From: Bacteroidota bacterium
GTDB taxonomy: Bacteria > Bacteroidota > Ignavibacteria > T3Sed10-11
Assembly: GCA_007128495.1 (NCBI GenBank)
Contig: SKXH01000032.1
Location: forward strand, 1 to 8,768
Direction of reading: 5' to 3'
DNA: 8,768 bases
The notes under the pieces were generated by a model, which worked only from the letters and a program-made list of their open reading frames with translations, was not told where the DNA came from and did no database searches. The first letter of the stretch is position 1, and each line of letters starts with the position of its first letter. Positions 7,334-8,768 of the stretch are shown here, in pieces. A program made the translations under genes and the position numbers.

Positions 7334-7348
7334 AGACCCGGCAGGTCT
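7334..7348. repeat. Short inverted repeat after the hydrolase gene
   Basis: AGACC (7334-7338) and GGTCT (7344-7348) flank CGGCA, forming a small 5-bp hairpin 15 bases after the hydrolase stop. No T-run follows, so termination is doubtful. It shares GACC/GGTC arms with the downstream operator sites, but the spacing differs (five bases against four) and the centre is unlike them. Confidence 0.3.
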
Positions 7349-7377
7349 GAAATTTCCTCAAAAAAATATTTACCCTC

Positions 7378-7406
7378 TTGACATTTACATAATTCGATCG
7401 TATATT
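7378..7406 (+). promoter_or_regulatory. Promoter of the tetR operon
   Basis: A perfect TTGACA (7378-7383), a 17-bp spacer and TATATT (7401-7406, five of six matches) make the best promoter in the window. Transcription should begin near 7413, which falls inside the first operator palindrome, and gives a leader of about 98 nt before the repressor ATG at 7511. Confidence 0.75.
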
Positions 7407-7410
7407 ATTT

Positions 7411-7421
7411 ACCGAACGGTC
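7411..7421. promoter_or_regulatory. Operator 1 for the TetR-family repressor
   Basis: ACCGAACGGT (7411-7420) is a palindrome, ACCG-AA-CGGT, of the type bound by TetR-family dimers (GACCGnnCGGTC-like); the flanking C at 7421 is shared with the second site. It begins four bases after the -10 box and covers the expected start point, so bound repressor would block polymerase. The left flank has T where operator 2 has G, so this half-site is slightly imperfect. Confidence 0.7.
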
Positions 7422-7434
7422 AATCAAAAAGACG

Positions 7435-7460
7435 GGAAGTGTAACTTCCAAAATTTTTTT
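7435..7460 (+). terminator. Weak hairpin with T-run in the tetR leader
   Basis: GGAAGT (7435-7440) and ACTTCC (7444-7449) form a 6-bp stem with a GTA loop, followed by AAAA and seven T's (7454-7460). It lies in the untranslated leader between the two operators. The four A's between stem and T-run weaken the case for intrinsic termination, so it may be an attenuator, a pause site or chance. Confidence 0.35.
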
Positions 7461-7475
7461 GCGTATAACAAAATA

Positions 7476-7487
7476 GACCGAACGGTC
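7476..7487. promoter_or_regulatory. Operator 2 for the TetR-family repressor
   Basis: GACCGAACGGTC is a palindrome with five-base arms around AA, and shares ACCGAACGGTC with the first site. The two centres are 66 bp apart. It ends 14 bases before the AGGAG ribosome binding site of tetR (7502-7506). A TATAAC box at 7464-7469 just upstream could be a second -10 element, but no good -35 box accompanies it. Confidence 0.7.
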
Positions 7488-7510
7488 GATATAATTAAAA
7501 GAGGAGAAAA

Positions 7511-8143
7511 ATGACAAAGATTGCGAAAAGAGAAGCATCAGCACTTACAAAGGTGCATATACTTGATGCCGCTGAAAAATTATTTGCAGATAAGGGATTT
7601 GATGGGACCGGTATTATGGAACTTGCCAAAGAAGCCGGAGTACCCAAGTCATTGATTTACTATTATTTTGAGAATAAAGAGGAAATTCTGAAGGAACTGA
7701 TAAACCGGTTAGTACAGGAAGCGCTTGATTTCAAAAAAGATCAATTCCCGGTTGAAGATGCCGATAAATTGCTCACGAAAGAGGGAATAACCAGGATGAT
7801 GGAGTTATCATATCCCTTTTTCGAAAGCCGTAAAAGGATGTACAAAATTATCCAACAGGAAGCATTAAAAAAAGAATTTATCGGTGATTTTTTAATGAAA
7901 ATACAGATATCTCAACAGGCAAGTATTGATTACTTTAAAAAAGCAGGTATGGAGGTAGATCAAAATTTATTAAAATTTGGACACTTCTTTCTCATTTTAA
8001 TGCCATTTTTATCCTTTGTTGTGTACAGAGAAAAATGGAGCGAGTATAATAATACTGATCCTGATATATTACATGATAAATTTTTCGATTTACTTTCAGA
8101 TGTTACCACATTGGTAATAAATAAATCCGTTACAAAGAATTAA
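7511..8143 (+). CDS. TetR/AcrR-family transcriptional regulator
   Basis: A 210-residue one-component repressor of the usual TetR length. The N-terminal DNA-binding domain is clear: ILDAAEKLFADKGFDGTGI (17-35), then the helix-turn-helix IMELAKEAGVPKSLIYYYFENKEEIL (35-60), with the classic Y-Y-F-x-x-K-E-E ending. The C-terminal part (about 65-205) is helical and divergent, as expected for a ligand-binding and dimerisation domain; the ligand cannot be predicted. The start ATG has AGGAG four bases upstream. Two identical 10-bp palindromes in the leader, one over the promoter start, indicate autoregulation and probably control of the next gene, 39 bp downstream with no terminator between. The gene looks more AT-rich than the neighbouring hydrolase and LolA-like genes. 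Confidence 0.93.
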   Translation: MTKIAKREASALTKVHILDAAEKLFADKGFDGTGIMELAKEAGVPKSLIYYYFENKEEILKELINRLVQEALDFKKDQFPVEDADKLLTKEGITRMMELSYPFFESRKRMYKIIQQEALKKEFIGDFLMKIQISQQASIDYFKKAGMEVDQNLLKFGHFFLILMPFLSFVVYREKWSEYNNTDPDILHDKFFDLLSDVTTLVINKSVTKN

Positions 8144-8182
8144 TAATAAACAAAGAACTAATCTAAGGATTGGAGACAATGT

Positions 8183-8768
8183 ATGAAAACGATTAATTGT
8201 GTGATGATTACTGTTATTATTATTTCTGCATTTATTGTTTCTTTGCAAACCCTTAAGGCAAATAATCCACGTGAAATAATTGCAGAGATGGAACAAAACA
8301 TGCGCGGCGGTGCATCATACAACGAAATGACTATGGAAACCGTCAGATCCCGCTACACCCGCGAAATTTCATTGCGATCGTGGACGCTCGGTGACGATTA
8401 TTCTCTCATCTATATCACCGCACCTGCCCGGGATGAAGGCACGGCATTTCTGAAAAGAGGCAACGAAATATGGAATTACCAACCGCAGGTAGATCGCACC
8501 ATCAGAATGCCGCCATCGATGATGTCGCAATCCTGGATGGGCTCCGACTTCACGAACGACGATCTCGTCGGCGCGGCTTCGCTCATCAATGATTACATAC
8601 ACGAACTGATCAGAAGTGAAACCGTTGACGGGTACGACTGCTACGTAATAGAAATGATACCCGAACCCGAAAACCCCATCGTGTATGAAAAAGTAATTTA
8701 CTGGGTTTCAAAAGAACACCTTCTTCCGATAAAAGTTGAAAACTATGATGAGAGAGATGAACTGGTAA
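8183..8768 (+). CDS. LolA-like outer membrane lipoprotein-sorting protein (partial, 3' end beyond window)
   Basis: The first 195 residues of a secreted protein; the frame is still open at the window edge, so the C-terminus is missing. Residues 1-26 form a Sec signal with likely cleavage after LKA. The mature part resembles the LolA-like 'outer membrane lipoprotein-sorting protein' family (PF17131-type, typically about 250 residues). Signs are an N-terminal REIIAEMEQNMRG helix, the strand pair SLRSWTLGDDYSLIYITAP, the segment EIWNYQPQVDRTIRMPP, and the characteristic SWMGSDFTNDDLV (117-129). Such periplasmic folds carry a hydrophobic cavity for lipids. ATG 8183 is preferred over the overlapping ATG at 8179, which meets a stop after five codons; GGAG at 8172-8175 is well spaced. 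It probably forms an operon with the upstream tetR. Similar genes often precede an RND/MMPL transporter, but none is visible here. Confidence 0.83.
   Translation, partial: MKTINCVMITVIIISAFIVSLQTLKANNPREIIAEMEQNMRGGASYNEMTMETVRSRYTREISLRSWTLGDDYSLIYITAPARDEGTAFLKRGNEIWNYQPQVDRTIRMPPSMMSQSWMGSDFTNDDLVGAASLINDYIHELIRSETVDGYDCYVIEMIPEPENPIVYEKVIYWVSKEHLLPIKVENYDERDELV

Noticed and set aside
7334..7348. AGACC-CGGCA-GGTCT as a third TetR operator.
   Set aside because: The arms resemble the operators, but the half-site spacing is odd (centre of five bases, against GACC-GAAC-GGTC) and it lies 30 bp upstream of the -35 box without the shared GAAC core.

Overview
This 8.8 kb window reads as ordinary chromosomal DNA from a Gram-negative bacterium. 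An outer-membrane lipoprotein-type signal, an Omp85-type barrel with a C-terminal Phe, and a periplasmic LolA-like protein all imply two membranes. Moderate-to-low GC, mixed use of Shine-Dalgarno sites and the kinds of gene present suggest a member of the FCB group (Ignavibacteria, Marinimicrobia, KSB1 or Bacteroidota relatives). That placement is an inference from style, not a phylogenetic result.

Layout. At 42-615 (+) a small double-CDGSH iron-sulfur protein is followed by a small membrane protein of unknown function. At 623-1492 (-) lies a monofunctional prephenate dehydratase with an ACT domain (phenylalanine synthesis). Its stop is only 7 bp from the stop of the membrane protein. A 95-bp divergent region then leads to the ribosome-associated GTPase TypA/BipA (1588-3429, +). 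TypA converges on a lipoprotein of the serine beta-lactamase/esterase family with extra C-terminal membrane helices (3465-4958, -). Facing away from it is a compact Omp85-type barrel that lacks POTRA domains (5099-6190, +), with a strong sigma70-like promoter in the shared intergenic region. A 33-nt near-perfect hairpin separates the barrel gene from a membrane-anchored alpha/beta hydrolase of the proline iminopeptidase type (6243-7319, +).

The last part is the most clearly regulated. A TetR-family repressor (7511-8143) has a consensus-like promoter (TTGACA, 17 bp, TATATT). A palindrome, ACCGAACGGT, lies directly over the expected transcription start, and a second copy lies just before the repressor's ribosome binding site. 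This is the pattern of an autorepressed operon. The next gene, 39 bp downstream, encodes a secreted LolA-like 'outer membrane lipoprotein-sorting' protein that runs off the window edge. In comparable loci such a gene is often followed by an RND/MMPL-type transporter, so an envelope export or efflux operon probably continues beyond the window.

No tRNA, rRNA, CRISPR array, insertion sequence or phage gene is visible. No wholly new system is evident. The items most worth checking are the tandem-operator tetR leader, the hairpin before the hydrolase, and the barrel/hydrolase neighbourhood.
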